Below are positions 14,434 to 24,376 of a stretch of 64,000 nt of DNA, in pieces. The DNA comes from Pseudomonas argentinensis (GTDB taxonomy: Bacteria > Pseudomonadota > Gammaproteobacteria > Pseudomonadales > Pseudomonadaceae). The notes under the pieces are model-generated. The model was not told the origin of the DNA. It saw only the letters and a program-made list of their open reading frames with translations, and made no database searches. Position 1 is the stretch's first letter; the number at the start of each line of letters is the position of its first letter. The DNA lies in NCBI RefSeq assembly GCF_001839655.2, contig NZ_CP056087.1, positions 1,922,001 through 1,986,000 on the forward strand, given 5' to 3'. A program made the position numbers and the translations under genes.

Positions 14434-15249
14434 TTAGCGCTTGAGCGATGCCGACAGGTGCGGCTGAATCGCGGTCAGTACGGCCTTGAAGCACTTGGTG
14501 TTGCCGGCAACGATCTGGCCCTTCTCGAGGAATTCGTGGCCGCCGCTGAAGTCGCTGACCAGGCCGCCCGCTTCCTGGATCAGCAGGGCGCCGGCTGCCA
14601 TGTCCCACTCGGACAGGCCGAATTCCCAGAACGCATCGAAGCGGCCGGCGGCGACGTAGGCCAGGTCGAGGCTGGCGGCGCCGGCGCGGCGTACGCCGGC
14701 GGTCTGGCCCACCAGGCTGCGGAACATGCCCAGGTAGTTCTCGAGGTTGTCCAACTGGTCATTGCGGAACGGGAAGCCGGTGCCGAGCAGGGCGCCGTCC
14801 AGGCTCTTGCGGTTGCTGACGCGCAGGCGGCGACCGTTCAGGGCGGCGCCCCGGCCGCGGCTGGCGGTGAATTCTTCCTGGCGAACCGGATCGATGATCA
14901 CGGCGTGCTCCAGGCGGCCGCGGTATTTGCAGGCCAGGCTGACGGCGAAGTGCGGGACGCCGCGAACGAAGTTGGTGGTGCCGTCGAGCGGGTCGATGAT
15001 CCACTGGTAGTCAGCGCCTTCGCCGCTGCCTTCGAGCAGGCCGCCTTCCTCGCCGAGAAAGCTGTGGGTCGGGTACGCCTTGCGCAGGGCCTGGACAATC
15101 ATCAGCTCGGCCGAGCGGTCGATCTCGGTCACGTAGTCCTTGGCGTCCTTTTCATCTACGGCGATGACGTCCAGGCGTTCGATTGAGCGGAAGATCATTT
15201 CACCGGCGCTACGGGCTGCGCGCAGCGCGATATTCAGCATGGGCTGCAT
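14434..15249 (-). CDS. suhB: Inositol-1-monophosphatase family protein SuhB
   Basis: A Mg-dependent, lithium-sensitive phosphatase fold. In bacteria SuhB also joins the ribosomal RNA antitermination complex and affects virulence regulation. The 271-residue protein (MQPMLNIALRAARSAGE...) contains the metal-binding motifs GEEGG, the family signature WIIDPLDGTTNF and the second signature WDMAAGALLIQEAGG. All catalytic acidic residues are present, so enzymatic activity is expected. It is divergent from trmJ and convergent with the glycine-zipper gene. Confidence 0.95.
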   Translation of the reverse strand: MQPMLNIALRAARSAGEMIFRSIERLDVIAVDEKDAKDYVTEIDRSAELMIVQALRKAYPTHSFLGEEGGLLEGSGEGADYQWIIDPLDGTTNFVRGVPHFAVSLACKYRGRLEHAVIIDPVRQEEFTASRGRGAALNGRRLRVSNRKSLDGALLGTGFPFRNDQLDNLENYLGMFRSLVGQTAGVRRAGAASLDLAYVAAGRFDAFWEFGLSEWDMAAGALLIQEAGGLVSDFSGGHEFLEKGQIVAGNTKCFKAVLTAIQPHLSASLKR

Positions 15250-15392
15250 GGAAGTTCACCTGGGGTCGTAATAAAGCCGGCCATTCTAGCAGAAAAGCCC
15301 GGCGCATGAAGTGCCGTCGGTGTCCTGCATGACACAAAGGAGGGTGCTTCTGTAAGATTTGTCACCTCATTTATCCGACGCGGGCTTCTACC

Positions 15393-16169
15393 TTGCTGCA
15401 GAACATTCGAGTGGTACTGGTCAATACCAGTCATCCCGGCAATATCGGCGGGGTGGCCAGGGCCATGAAAAACATGGGGCTGTCGCGCCTGGTGCTGGTC
15501 GAGCCGCGCCAGTTTCCCAGTGAGGAGGCGGTCGCCCGGGCCTCCGGCGCTACCGATATCCTCGATTCCGCCCAGGTGGTGTCCTGTCTCGAAGAGGCCC
15601 TGGTCGGCTGCAGCCTGGCCTTTGGCACCAGTGCCCGGGAGCGGCGCATTCCCTGGCCGTTGATCGATCCGCGTGAATGCGGCGTGGCGGCGGTGCAGAA
15701 GGCTGTCGAGGGTGGCGAGGTGGCGCTGGTGTTCGGCCGTGAGCACGCTGGCCTGACCAACGAAGAACTGCAGCGTTGCCACTTTCACGTGCACATCCCT
15801 TCCGATCCGGCGTTCAGCTCGTTGAACCTGGCGGCTGCCGTGCAGGTGCTGACCTACGAGGTGCGCATGGCGGCCCTGGCTTGCGAAAGTGCCCCGGTCG
15901 CGCCGCAGCAGGATGCGCCCGTGGAGGAAGGTGATCAGCCGGTGACGGCGGATGAGATGGAGTCCTTCTACGGGCATCTGGAGAAATCGCTGGTGGAAAT
16001 CGGCTTTCTTGATCCCGCCAGCCCGCGGCACCTGATGAGTCGCCTGCGCCGCCTGTATGGGCGAGCCGAGGTGACCCGCCTGGAAATGAATATCTTGCGC
16101 GGCATCCTGACCGAGACCCTCAAGGCCGCGCGCGGTGAGCACCATAAACGGGGAAAGACTGATGTTTGA
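15393..16169 (+). CDS. trmJ: tRNA (cytidine/uridine-2'-O-)-methyltransferase TrmJ
   Basis: A SpoU-family methyltransferase that methylates the 2'-OH of position 32 in the tRNA anticodon loop. The 258-residue protein starts at a TTG codon ([20 protein letters not shown]). SpoU motifs are visible: [19 protein letters not shown] at the N-terminus, [15 protein letters not shown] in the middle, and [17 protein letters not shown] forming the trefoil knot. A C-terminal extension of about 80 residues provides tRNA recognition. Its end overlaps cysE by 8 bases. Confidence 0.93.
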   Translation: MLQNIRVVLVNTSHPGNIGGVARAMKNMGLSRLVLVEPRQFPSEEAVARASGATDILDSAQVVSCLEEALVGCSLAFGTSARERRIPWPLIDPRECGVAAVQKAVEGGEVALVFGREHAGLTNEELQRCHFHVHIPSDPAFSSLNLAAAVQVLTYEVRMAALACESAPVAPQQDAPVEEGDQPVTADEMESFYGHLEKSLVEIGFLDPASPRHLMSRLRRLYGRAEVTRLEMNILRGILTETLKAARGEHHKRGKTDV

Positions 16170-16941
16170 GCGCATGCGGGAAGATATCCAGGGTGTATTC
16201 CATCGTGATCCGGCGGCGCGCAATGCCTTCGAGGTGGTCACCTGCTACCCCGGGCTGCATGCGGTGTGGCTGCATCGTGCCGCCCACGCGCTCTGGGCCT
16301 CTGGCTGGAAGTGGCTGGCCCGTGGTGTGTCGAATTTCAGTCGCTGGTTGACCGGGATCGAGATTCACCCGGGGGCGGTGATCGGCCGGCGTTTCTTCAT
16401 TGACCATGGCATGGGGATCGTCATCGGTGAGACCGCCGAGATCGGCGACGACGTGACGCTCTATCAGGGCGTGACCCTGGGCGGCACCAGCTGGAACAAG
16501 GGCAAGCGCCACCCGACGCTCGAGGATGGCGTGGTGGTGGGAGCTGGCGCCAAGGTGCTCGGCCCGTTCACCGTGGGCGCGGGTGCCAAGATCGGCTCCA
16601 ACGCGGTGGTCACCAAGGCGGTGCCGGCGGGTGCGACCGCGGTCGGCATCCCGGCCAAGATCATCGTCAAGGGCGATGACGGGCTCGAGGCGCAACGCCA
16701 GGCCATGGCCGACAAGCTGGGCTTCGATGCCTATGGGGTCAGCCAGGACATGCCCGATCCGGTGGCCCGTGCGATCGGCCAGCTGCTCGATCACCTGCAT
16801 GCGGTCGACAATCGCCTCGAAGGCATTTGCGGCGCGCTGGGTAAGCTGGGCAGTGACTACTGCGCCAAGGATATGCCGCAATTGCGTGACGAGGATTTCG
16901 CCGGCGTCTGCAAGGAGCAGGGCGACAAGCCGGCGGCGTGA
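16162..16941 (+). CDS. cysE: Serine O-acetyltransferase
   Basis: Acetylates serine with acetyl-CoA, the first step of cysteine synthesis, and so supplies the sulfur source for the isc genes downstream. The 259-residue protein starts [21 protein letters not shown] at 16162, inside the trmJ end. The N-terminal helical part is followed by left-handed beta-helix hexapeptide repeats, with the typical [20 protein letters not shown] and [17 protein letters not shown]. It is of the shorter EpsC-like type common in pseudomonads. Confidence 0.93.
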   Translation: MFERMREDIQGVFHRDPAARNAFEVVTCYPGLHAVWLHRAAHALWASGWKWLARGVSNFSRWLTGIEIHPGAVIGRRFFIDHGMGIVIGETAEIGDDVTLYQGVTLGGTSWNKGKRHPTLEDGVVVGAGAKVLGPFTVGAGAKIGSNAVVTKAVPAGATAVGIPAKIIVKGDDGLEAQRQAMADKLGFDAYGVSQDMPDPVARAIGQLLDHLHAVDNRLEGICGALGKLGSDYCAKDMPQLRDEDFAGVCKEQGDKPAA

Positions 16942-17024
16942 TGCGGGGCGGGTCTGGCTTTGCTATGATCCGCCGCCACTTTGCGTGGAGAGGGATTCTA
17001 AATCCGAGTGTTTTGGTTGGTCTT

Positions 17025-17058
17025 ATAGTTGACTCAAATACTCGGAAAAGGGGATAAT
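17025..17058 (+). promoter_or_regulatory. isc operon promoter with an IscR-type binding site
   Basis: The -35 sequence TTGACT (17029-17034) and the -10 GATAAT (17053-17058) are separated by 18 bases. The segment ATAGTTGACTCAAATACTCG starting at 17025 resembles the type 1 IscR box (ATASYYGACT-RWWW-YAGTCRR). It overlaps the -35 and spacer, as expected for repression by [2Fe-2S] IscR. A weaker similar stretch (AATCCGAGTGTTTTGGTTGG) lies just upstream at about 17000-17020. Confidence 0.7.
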
Positions 17059-17090
17059 CGCTTCACATTGTGAATCCTTGGTAACCCTTC

Positions 17091-17588
17091 ATGCGACTGA
17101 CTACCAAAGGCCGCTACGCCGTGACTGCCATGCTCGACCTGGCGCTGCATGCCCAGAACGGGCCGGTATCCCTCGCCGATATCTCCGAGCGTCAGGGCAT
17201 TTCCCTTTCGTATCTCGAGCAGCTATTCGCCAAGCTTCGTCGTGGAAGCCTGGTTTCCAGCGTACGCGGGCCGGGTGGTGGCTATCAGCTGTCGCGCAAC
17301 ATGCAGGGCATCCAGGTCGCGGAAGTGATCGACGCGGTCAACGAATCCGTCGATGCCACGCGGTGTCAGGGGCAGGGTGGTTGCCACTCCGGCGACATCT
17401 GCCTGACCCACCACCTGTGGTGCGACCTGAGCCAGCAGATTCACGAGTTTCTCAGCGGCATCAGCCTGGCCGACCTGGTCACGCGCCGCGAAGTGCAGGA
17501 AGTCGCCCAGCGTCAGGATCAACGTCGCTGCGCCAACAACGGCAGGGCGCACCATCTGGATAAGATTGAAGCGTCCACCGTCGATTGA
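17091..17588 (+). CDS. iscR: Fe-S cluster assembly transcriptional regulator IscR
   Basis: An Rrf2-family winged-helix regulator that carries a [2Fe-2S] cluster and represses its own operon when clusters are plentiful. The 165-residue protein starts [20 protein letters not shown]. The DNA-binding wing region is around residues 25-70, and the cluster ligands C92, C98, C104 and H107 are all present in the [13 protein letters not shown] segment. It is the first gene of the isc operon, 46 bases before iscS. Confidence 0.97.
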   Translation: MRLTTKGRYAVTAMLDLALHAQNGPVSLADISERQGISLSYLEQLFAKLRRGSLVSSVRGPGGGYQLSRNMQGIQVAEVIDAVNESVDATRCQGQGGCHSGDICLTHHLWCDLSQQIHEFLSGISLADLVTRREVQEVAQRQDQRRCANNGRAHHLDKIEASTVD

Positions 17589-17634
17589 GCACGCAAGGCG
17601 CCGGCCTGATACCTGATTAGGAGATACCGAAAAA

Positions 17635-18849
17635 ATGAAATTGCCAATCTACATGGATTACTCTGCGACAACGCCGGTCGACCCGCGCGTTGCGCAGAAA
17701 ATGATCGAATGCCTGACCAATGAAGGCAACTTCGGCAACCCGGCTTCGCGCTCCCACGTATTCGGCTGGAAGGCCGAGGAAGCGGTCGAGAACGCCCGTC
17801 GCCAGGTGGCCGAACTGGTCAATGCCGACCCGCGCGAAATCGTCTGGACCTCCGGTGCCACCGAGTCCGACAACCTCGCCATCAAGGGCGTCGCTACCTT
17901 CTACGCCAGCAAGGGCAAGCACCTGATCACCTCGAAGATCGAGCACAAAGCGGTGCTCGACACCATGCGTCAGCTCGAGCGTGAAGGTTTCGAAGTCACC
18001 TACATCGAGCCCGGTGAAGACGGCCTGATCACCCCGGCCATGGTCGAGGCGGCGCTGCGCGAGGACACCACGCTGGTGTCGATCATGCACGTCAACAACG
18101 AGATCGGTACCGTCAACGACATCGCCGCGATCGGCGAGCTGCTGCGTGCCCGTGGCGTGTTCTTTCACGTCGATGCCGCGCAGTCGACCGGTAAGGTCGA
18201 CATCGATCTGCAGGCGCTGAAGGTCGATCTGATGTCCTTTTCGGCGCACAAGACCTATGGCCCGAAAGGCGTCGGCGCGCTGTACGTACGCCGCAAGCCG
18301 CGTATTCGTCTGGAAGCCCAGACCCACGGTGGCGGCCACGAGCGTGGCATGCGTTCCGGTACCCTGGCGACCCACCAGTGCGTCGGCATGGGTGAAGCCT
18401 TCCGTATCGCCAAGCAAGAGATGGCTGCCGAGAACGCCAAGGTACTGGCGCTGCGCGATCGCTTCTTCAAGCAGGTCGAGGCCTTGGAAGAGCTGTACGT
18501 CAACGGCAGTATGACCGCCCGCGTGCCGCACAACCTGAACCTGAGCTTCAACTACGTCGAAGGCGAGTCGTTGATCATGGCCCTCAAGGACCTGGCGGTT
18601 TCGTCCGGTTCGGCCTGCACTTCGGCGTCCCTGGAGCCTTCCTACGTGCTGCGTGCCTTGGGCCGCAACGACGAGTTGGCGCACAGTTCGATTCGCTTCA
18701 CCTTCGGCCGCTTCACCACCGAAGAAGAAGTCGACTACGCCGCGGAGAAGGTCTGCGAGGCCGTTACCAAGTTGCGCGAACTGTCGCCGCTCTGGGATAT
18801 GTTCAAAGAAGGTGTCGACATTTCCAAGGTGGAATGGGCAGCACACTAA
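17635..18849 (+). CDS. iscS: Cysteine desulfurase IscS
   Basis: A pyridoxal-phosphate enzyme that takes sulfur from cysteine and passes it as persulfide to IscU and other acceptors. The 404-residue protein has the PLP lysine at K206 ([12 protein letters not shown]) and the catalytic cysteine at C328 in the mobile loop [14 protein letters not shown]. Numbering is identical to the well-studied enzymes, and the length is full. It sits second in the isc operon. Confidence 0.98.
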   Translation: MKLPIYMDYSATTPVDPRVAQKMIECLTNEGNFGNPASRSHVFGWKAEEAVENARRQVAELVNADPREIVWTSGATESDNLAIKGVATFYASKGKHLITSKIEHKAVLDTMRQLEREGFEVTYIEPGEDGLITPAMVEAALREDTTLVSIMHVNNEIGTVNDIAAIGELLRARGVFFHVDAAQSTGKVDIDLQALKVDLMSFSAHKTYGPKGVGALYVRRKPRIRLEAQTHGGGHERGMRSGTLATHQCVGMGEAFRIAKQEMAAENAKVLALRDRFFKQVEALEELYVNGSMTARVPHNLNLSFNYVEGESLIMALKDLAVSSGSACTSASLEPSYVLRALGRNDELAHSSIRFTFGRFTTEEEVDYAAEKVCEAVTKLRELSPLWDMFKEGVDISKVEWAAH

Positions 18850-18891
18850 AAGCTGCCGGTGAGCGGCGCCTGATGAGAGAGGATTGATAAC

Positions 18892-19278
18892 ATGGCTTAC
18901 AGCGAAAAGGTCATCGACCACTACGAGAACCCGCGCAACGTCGGCAAGATGAACGCGGAAGACCCGGACGTCGGCACCGGCATGGTCGGCGCGCCGGCCT
19001 GCGGCGACGTGATGCGCCTGCAGATCAAGGTCAACGAACAGGGCGTCATCGAAGATGCCAAGTTCAAGACCTACGGCTGCGGTTCGGCCATCGCCTCCAG
19101 CTCCCTGGCCACCGAGTGGATGAAGGGCAAGACGCTGGACGAGGCGGAAACCATCAAGAATACCCAGCTCGCCGAAGAGTTGGCGTTGCCGCCGGTGAAG
19201 ATCCACTGCTCGGTGCTCGCCGAGGACGCCATCAAGGCGGCCGTGCGCGACTACAAGCAGAAGAAAGGTTTGCTCTAA
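18892..19278 (+). CDS. iscU: Fe-S cluster scaffold IscU
   Basis: The scaffold on which [2Fe-2S] and [4Fe-4S] clusters are built before transfer. The 128-residue protein has the three ligand cysteines C37, C63 and C106 and D39. The LPPVK motif at residues 99-103 is recognised by the chaperone HscA. It lies 42 bases after iscS in the operon. Confidence 0.98.
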   Translation: MAYSEKVIDHYENPRNVGKMNAEDPDVGTGMVGAPACGDVMRLQIKVNEQGVIEDAKFKTYGCGSAIASSSLATEWMKGKTLDEAETIKNTQLAEELALPPVKIHCSVLAEDAIKAAVRDYKQKKGLL

Positions 19279-19290
19279 GGAGGTTTGTCG

Positions 19291-19614
19291 ATGGCCATCA
19301 GCATGACTCAAGCCGCTGCCCAGCATATCCGTCGCTCGCTCGACGGTCGTGGCAAGGGTGAGGGCATCCGTCTCGGGGTTCGCACCACCGGGTGTTCCGG
19401 CCTGGCCTACGTGCTGGAGTTCGTCGACGAAACCGCCAGCGAAGACCAGGTGTTCGAAAGCCATGGCGTCAAGGTGATCATCGATCCTAAGAGCCTGGTA
19501 TACCTCGACGGCACCGAGCTGGACTTCGTGCGCGAAGGGTTGAACGAAGGCTTCAAGTTCAACAACCCGAACGTGCGCGGCGAGTGCGGCTGTGGCGAAA
19601 GCTTCAACATCTGA
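19291..19614 (+). CDS. iscA: Fe-S cluster assembly protein IscA
   Basis: An A-type carrier that takes clusters from IscU to target apoproteins. The 107-residue protein has the conserved cysteines C35, C99 and C101 (the last two in [10 protein letters not shown]). I chose the ATG at 19291 because AAGGAGG ends 6 bases before it; an in-frame TTG two codons upstream would sit on the ribosome-binding site. Confidence 0.97.
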   Translation: MAISMTQAAAQHIRRSLDGRGKGEGIRLGVRTTGCSGLAYVLEFVDETASEDQVFESHGVKVIIDPKSLVYLDGTELDFVREGLNEGFKFNNPNVRGECGCGESFNI

Positions 19615-20141
19615 TGAAGCGATCAGGCCCCTGTCACTTCGCCCTGTTCGAGCTGCAGCCGAGCTTTCGGCTGGATCTCGATCAGCTTGCCGCCCGTTAC
19701 CGTGAGCTGGCGCGCAGCGTGCACCCGGACCGTTTCGCCGGTGCGCCCGAGCGTGAGCAGCGCGTGGCGCTCGAGCGTTCGGCAAGCCTCAACGAGGCTT
19801 ACCGCACGCTGAAGAGCGATTCGCAGCGCGCGCGTTACCTGCTGGCGATGCGCGGCCCTGAGCTGCCGCTGGAAGTCACCGTGCAGGATCCCGACTTCCT
19901 TATGCAGCAGATGCAGTGGCGTGAAGAGCTCGAAGACCTGCAGGACGAAGCCGATCTGGCTGGCGTGGCCGCCTTCAAGGGCCGTCTGAAAGTCGCCCAG
20001 CAGGCGCTGAACGAATGCTTCGCCGAGGCTTGGGAGGACGATGCGCGCCGAGAAGAGGCCGAGCGCCTGATGCGCCGCATGCAGTTTCTCGACAAGCTTT
20101 CCCACGAGGTGCGCCAGTTGGAAGAGCGCCTCGACGATTAA
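19614..20141 (+). CDS. hscB: Fe-S assembly co-chaperone HscB
   Basis: A J-domain protein that brings IscU to HscA and stimulates its ATPase. The 175-residue protein ([18 protein letters not shown]...) has the HPD motif in [12 protein letters not shown] within an N-terminal J domain (about residues 5-75). A C-terminal three-helix bundle binds IscU. The start overlaps the iscA stop by one base (TGATG). Confidence 0.96.
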   Translation: MKRSGPCHFALFELQPSFRLDLDQLAARYRELARSVHPDRFAGAPEREQRVALERSASLNEAYRTLKSDSQRARYLLAMRGPELPLEVTVQDPDFLMQQMQWREELEDLQDEADLAGVAAFKGRLKVAQQALNECFAEAWEDDARREEAERLMRRMQFLDKLSHEVRQLEERLDD

Positions 20142-20195
20142 TGCTCGCGCGGCTGCCGTGGCCGCGCCTGATACCCAGATAAGCACCGACTACCT

Positions 20196-22061
20196 ATGGC
20201 TTTATTGCAGATTGCTGAGCCCGGCCAGAGCCCTCAACCTCACCAGCGTCGCCTGGCGGTAGGGATCGATCTGGGCACCACCAATTCCCTCGTGGCGGCC
20301 GTGCGTAGCGGCGTCAGCGAGCCATTGCCCGATGCCGAGGGGCGCCTGATTCTGCCATCGGCCGTGCGCTACCGCGCCGATCGCGTCGAAGTGGGCGAGG
20401 CAGCTCGTCTTCAGGCCGCCAGTGACCCGTTCAACAGCATCCTGTCGGTCAAGCGCCTGATGGGTCGCGGCCTTGCCGATGTGAAGCAATTGGGTGAGCA
20501 ACTGCCTTACCGCTTCGTGGCGGGCGAGTCGCACATGCCGTTCATCGACACCGTGCAGGGCCTGAAAAGCCCGGTCGAAGTGTCCGCCGATATCCTCAAG
20601 GTGTTGCGCCAGCGTGCCGAAGCGGCCCTGGGTGGCGAGCTGGTTGGGGCGGTCATTACCGTGCCGGCCTATTTCGACGATTCCCAGCGCCAGGCCACCA
20701 AGGACGCTGCGCGTCTGGCCGGCCTGAACGTGCTGCGCCTGCTCAACGAGCCGACTGCCGCTGCGGTGGCCTACGGTCTCGACCAGAAAGCCGAAGGCGT
20801 GGTGGCCATCTATGACCTGGGCGGCGGTACCTTCGATATTTCCATTCTGCGTCTGACCGGCGGCGTGTTCGAAGTGCTGGCGACCGGGGGCGACAGCGCC
20901 CTGGGCGGCGATGACTTCGACCATGCCATCGCCAGCTGGGTCGTCGAGCAGGCCGGTCTCTCGGCCGATATCGAGCCTGGCGCCCAGCGCAGCCTGCTGC
21001 AGGCGGCCTGCGCCGCCAAGGAAGCGCTGACCACCGCCGATAGCGTCGAAGTGGCGTACGGACAGTGGCGGGGCGTGCTGCCCCGCGCCGACTTCCAGGC
21101 ACTGATCGAGCCGATGGTGGCGCGCAGCCTGAAGGCCTGCCGCCGCGCCGTTCGCGACGCCGGTATCGAGGTCGAGGACGTCGGTGCGGTGGTCATGGTC
21201 GGCGGCTCGACCCGTGTGCCGCGGGTGCGCGAGGCGGTTGGCGAGCTGTTCGGCCGTCCGCCGCTGACCGATATCGACCCGGATCAGGTGGTCGCCATTG
21301 GCGCCGCGATCCAGGCCGATGCCCTGGCCGGCAATCGCCGGGCCGATGGTGAAGAACTGCTGCTGCTCGATGTCATCCCGCTGTCCCTGGGGCTGGAAAC
21401 CATGGGCGGGCTGATGGAAAAGGTGATTCCGCGCAACACCACCATTCCGGTCGCTCGCGCCCAGGAATTCACCACCTACAAGGATGGCCAGAGCGCCATG
21501 ATGATCCACGTGCTGCAGGGCGAGCGCGAGCTGATCAGTGACTGCCGCTCCCTGGCGCGCTTCGAATTGCGCGGCATTCCGCCGATGGTGGCGGGGGCAG
21601 CGAAGATTCGGGTGACCTTCCAGGTCGATGCCGACGGTCTGCTCAGCGTCAGCGCCCGCGAACTCGCCTCGGGCGTCGAAGCCAGCATTCAGGTCAAGCC
21701 GTCCTACGGCCTCACCGACGGCGAGGTCGCGCGCATGCTGCAGGACTCCTTCCAGCATGCCGGTGGCGACAAGGCCGCCCGTGCCTTGCGCGAGCAGCAG
21801 GTCGACGCCCAGCGCCTGCTCGAGGCGGTCGAGGGTGCACTGCAGGCTGATGGCGAGCGTTTGCTGGATGCCGAAGAGCGTATGGTGATCGAGCTGCAGA
21901 TGCAGGAGTTACGTGATTTGTTGATGGGCACCGATGGCCTGGCCATCGAGCAGCAGACCAAGCGTCTGTCGCAGGTGACCGATGCCTTTGCCGCCCGGCG
22001 TATGGATTCGACGGTTAAAGCCGCGCTGGCCGGGCGCAGCCTGAATGAGATCGAGGAATAA
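20196..22061 (+). CDS. hscA: Fe-S assembly chaperone HscA
   Basis: A specialised Hsp70 that drives cluster release from IscU. The 621-residue protein has the ATPase motifs [22 protein letters not shown] and [11 protein letters not shown] in the N-terminal domain (about residues 20-390), followed by a substrate-binding domain and helical lid. It lacks the long acidic tail of DnaK, as expected for HscA. It lies between hscB and fdx in the operon. Confidence 0.97.
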   Translation: MALLQIAEPGQSPQPHQRRLAVGIDLGTTNSLVAAVRSGVSEPLPDAEGRLILPSAVRYRADRVEVGEAARLQAASDPFNSILSVKRLMGRGLADVKQLGEQLPYRFVAGESHMPFIDTVQGLKSPVEVSADILKVLRQRAEAALGGELVGAVITVPAYFDDSQRQATKDAARLAGLNVLRLLNEPTAAAVAYGLDQKAEGVVAIYDLGGGTFDISILRLTGGVFEVLATGGDSALGGDDFDHAIASWVVEQAGLSADIEPGAQRSLLQAACAAKEALTTADSVEVAYGQWRGVLPRADFQALIEPMVARSLKACRRAVRDAGIEVEDVGAVVMVGGSTRVPRVREAVGELFGRPPLTDIDPDQVVAIGAAIQADALAGNRRADGEELLLLDVIPLSLGLETMGGLMEKVIPRNTTIPVARAQEFTTYKDGQSAMMIHVLQGERELISDCRSLARFELRGIPPMVAGAAKIRVTFQVDADGLLSVSARELASGVEASIQVKPSYGLTDGEVARMLQDSFQHAGGDKAARALREQQVDAQRLLEAVEGALQADGERLLDAEERMVIELQMQELRDLLMGTDGLAIEQQTKRLSQVTDAFAARRMDSTVKAALAGRSLNEIEE

Positions 22062-22064
22062 GCG

Positions 22065-22406
22065 ATGCCCGTGGTAACTTTTCTGCCCCACGAGAAATTT
22101 TGCCCTGAAGGGCTGGTGGTCGAGGCGCCCTCCGGTACCTCGATTCTGGAACTGGCCCACGAGCACCATATCGAGATGGAAAGCGCCTGTGGCGGCGTGT
22201 GTGCCTGCACCACCTGCCACTGCATCGTGCGCAAGGGGTTCGACTCGCTGAACGAGGCCGACGAACTTGAAGAGGATTATCTGGACAAGGCCTGGGGGCT
22301 GGAAGCGCAGTCGCGCCTGGCCTGCCAGGCTATCGTCGGTGAGCAGGACATCACCGTCGAGATCCCCAAGTATTCGCTCAATCACGCCGCTGAAGCGCCG
22401 CACTGA
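22065..22406 (+). CDS. fdx: [2Fe-2S] ferredoxin, ISC type
   Basis: An electron donor for cluster assembly. The 113-residue adrenodoxin-type ferredoxin has ligands C42, C48, C51 and C87, the first three in ACGGVCACTTCHC. The start is 3 bases after the hscA stop. Full length and typical position in the operon. Confidence 0.97.
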   Translation: MPVVTFLPHEKFCPEGLVVEAPSGTSILELAHEHHIEMESACGGVCACTTCHCIVRKGFDSLNEADELEEDYLDKAWGLEAQSRLACQAIVGEQDITVEIPKYSLNHAAEAPH

Positions 22407-22421
22407 TCAGGAAACCACGAC

Positions 22422-22622
22422 ATGAGCCTGAAATGGGTTGATGTGCTCGAAATCGCCATCCAGCTCGCCGACAGCAAGCCGGACGTCGATCCCCGTTATG
22501 TCAATTTCGTCCAGCTGCACCGCTGGGTGGTCGAGCTGCCGGAGTTTTCCGACGACCCGCAGCGCGGCGGCGAGAAGGTCCTCGAAGCCATTCAGGCTGC
22601 CTGGATCGAAGAAGCGCAGTAA
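22422..22622 (+). CDS. iscX: Fe-S cluster assembly protein IscX
   Basis: A small acidic protein that binds IscS and modulates its activity. The 66-residue protein begins MSLKWVDVLEIAIQLADSKP and contains the conserved DPRYVNFVQLHRWV and the acidic EFSDDP segment. It is the last gene of the isc operon, and a terminator lies 77 bases later. Confidence 0.96.
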   Translation: MSLKWVDVLEIAIQLADSKPDVDPRYVNFVQLHRWVVELPEFSDDPQRGGEKVLEAIQAAWIEEAQ

Positions 22623-22699
22623 GCGTGGGCTGGACGATATCCAGCCTTTTATGCCGAGCAGGTGCCACCTCGGGGCATCGCTCTTATGCTTTTGACTGG

Positions 22700-22730
22700 A
22701 ACCCGCGTATAATTCGCGGGTTTAATTTTT
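22700..22730 (+). terminator. isc operon terminator with a TATAAT in its loop
   Basis: The perfect stem AACCCGCG / CGCGGGTT is followed by TAATTTTT and would end the isc transcript. The seven-base loop is TATAATT, which contains a consensus -10 box (22708-22713) placed 49 bases before the ndk start. A matching -35 at the right distance is not clear. Confidence 0.75.
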
Positions 22731-22761
22731 GGCTTTAATCCACCGTTTCTGGAGTTTCCCA

Positions 22762-23193
22762 ATGGCTGTTCAACGTACCTTTTCCATCATCAAGCCGGAT
22801 GCCGTTGCTAAGAACGTGATCGGCAAGATCACCACTCGCTTCGAAGAAGCCGGTCTGCGCATCGTTGCTTCCAAGCAGCTGCAACTGTCCGAGCGCGAAG
22901 CGGCCGGCTTCTACGCCGAGCACAGCGAGCGTGGTTTCTTCAAGGATCTGGTCGCCTTCATGACCTCCGGTCCGGTTATCGTTCAGGTGCTGGAAGGCGA
23001 GAACGCCATCGCCAAGAACCGTGAACTGATGGGCGCCACCAACCCGAAAGAAGCCGCTGCCGGCACCATCCGTGCCGACTTCGCCGTTTCCATCGACGAG
23101 AACGCGGTTCACGGTTCCGACTCGGAAGCTTCCGCTGCTCGCGAAATCGCTTACTTCTTCTCCGCTACCGAGATCAACGCTCGCATTCGCTAA
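22762..23193 (+). CDS. ndk: Nucleoside diphosphate kinase
   Basis: Balances nucleoside triphosphate pools by moving the gamma phosphate through a phospho-histidine. The 143-residue protein starts [18 protein letters not shown] at 22762. The catalytic His is H117 in the signature NAVHGSDS. An upstream in-frame ATG at 22729 would add 11 residues not found in the family and overlaps the terminator. RlmN follows 24 bases later. Confidence 0.97.
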   Translation: MAVQRTFSIIKPDAVAKNVIGKITTRFEEAGLRIVASKQLQLSEREAAGFYAEHSERGFFKDLVAFMTSGPVIVQVLEGENAIAKNRELMGATNPKEAAAGTIRADFAVSIDENAVHGSDSEASAAREIAYFFSATEINARIR

Positions 23194-23217
23194 GGCGAAG
23201 CGTGCGAAGGTGACGTC

Positions 23218-24366
23218 ATGACCGACACGAATGGCAAGATCAACCTGCTGGGCCTGACCCAGCCGGAAATGGAGCAGTTCTTCGACAGCCTCGGAGAGAA
23301 GCGCTTTCGTGCCGGTCAGGTCATGAAGTGGATTCACCACTTCGGCGTCGATGATTTCGCCGCCATGACCAATGTCGGCAAGGCCTTGCGCGAGAAGCTC
23401 GAGGCCGCCGCCTACATTCGCGGACCCGAAGTGGTCAGCGAAGACATTTCCTCCGATGGCACGCGCAAGTGGGTAGTGCGCGTGGCGTCGGGCAGCTGCG
23501 TGGAGACCGTGTACATTCCCCAGGGCGGGCGTGGCACCCTGTGCGTTTCCTCGCAAGCGGGCTGTGCTCTGGATTGCAGCTTCTGCTCCACGGGCAAGCA
23601 AGGTTTCAACAGCGACCTGACCAGCGCCGAGATCATTGGCCAGGTATGGATCGCCAACAAGTCGTTCGGCAGCGTGCCGGCGAAGATCGACCGTGCCATC
23701 ACCAACGTGGTGATGATGGGCATGGGCGAGCCGCTGCTGAATTTCGACAACGTCGTCTCTGCCATGAAGATCATGATGGACGACCTGGGCTACGGCATTT
23801 CCAAGCGCAAGGTCACCTTGTCGACTTCCGGCGTGGTGCCGATGATCGACAAGCTCGCCGAGGTCATCGACGTGTCCCTGGCGTTGTCGCTGCACGCGCC
23901 CAATGACGAGCTGCGCAGCCAGCTGGTACCGATCAACAAGAAGTACCCGCTGGACATGCTGCTGGCCGCCTGCAAGCGCTACGTTTCCCGCCTCGGCGAG
24001 AAACGTGTGCTAACAGTCGAATACACCCTGCTCAAGGACGTGAACGATAAACTCGAGCACGCCGAGCAGATGGTCGCGCTGCTGGCCGACGTGCCCTGCA
24101 AGATCAACCTGATTCCCTTCAACCCGTTCCCCCATTCGGGTTACGAGCGTCCTAGCAACAATGCGATTCGCCGTTTCCAGGAGCTTCTGCAGAAGGCCGG
24201 ACACAACGTCACGGTGCGTACCACCCGTGGCGAGGACATCGATGCTGCCTGCGGGCAACTGGTCGGCCAGGTCATGGACCGCACCCGTCGTAGCGAGCGC
24301 TATATTGCCGTGCGCCAGCTGAATGCCGATGCCGAGGCGGCGCGTCCCACCGCCAGCCGTAACTGA
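23218..24366 (+). CDS. rlmN: Dual-specificity 23S rRNA/tRNA adenine-C2 methyltransferase RlmN
   Basis: A radical-SAM enzyme that methylates A2503 of 23S rRNA and A37 of some tRNAs. The 382-residue protein binds the [4Fe-4S] cluster through C116, C120 and C123 (CALDCSFC). The second catalytic cysteine is C345 in DIDAACGQL, near the C-terminus. Full length. The gene is the start of a long co-oriented run with pilF and rodZ. Confidence 0.97.
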   Translation: MTDTNGKINLLGLTQPEMEQFFDSLGEKRFRAGQVMKWIHHFGVDDFAAMTNVGKALREKLEAAAYIRGPEVVSEDISSDGTRKWVVRVASGSCVETVYIPQGGRGTLCVSSQAGCALDCSFCSTGKQGFNSDLTSAEIIGQVWIANKSFGSVPAKIDRAITNVVMMGMGEPLLNFDNVVSAMKIMMDDLGYGISKRKVTLSTSGVVPMIDKLAEVIDVSLALSLHAPNDELRSQLVPINKKYPLDMLLAACKRYVSRLGEKRVLTVEYTLLKDVNDKLEHAEQMVALLADVPCKINLIPFNPFPHSGYERPSNNAIRRFQELLQKAGHNVTVRTTRGEDIDAACGQLVGQVMDRTRRSERYIAVRQLNADAEAARPTASRN

Positions 24367-24376
24367 GAGGATCTCC

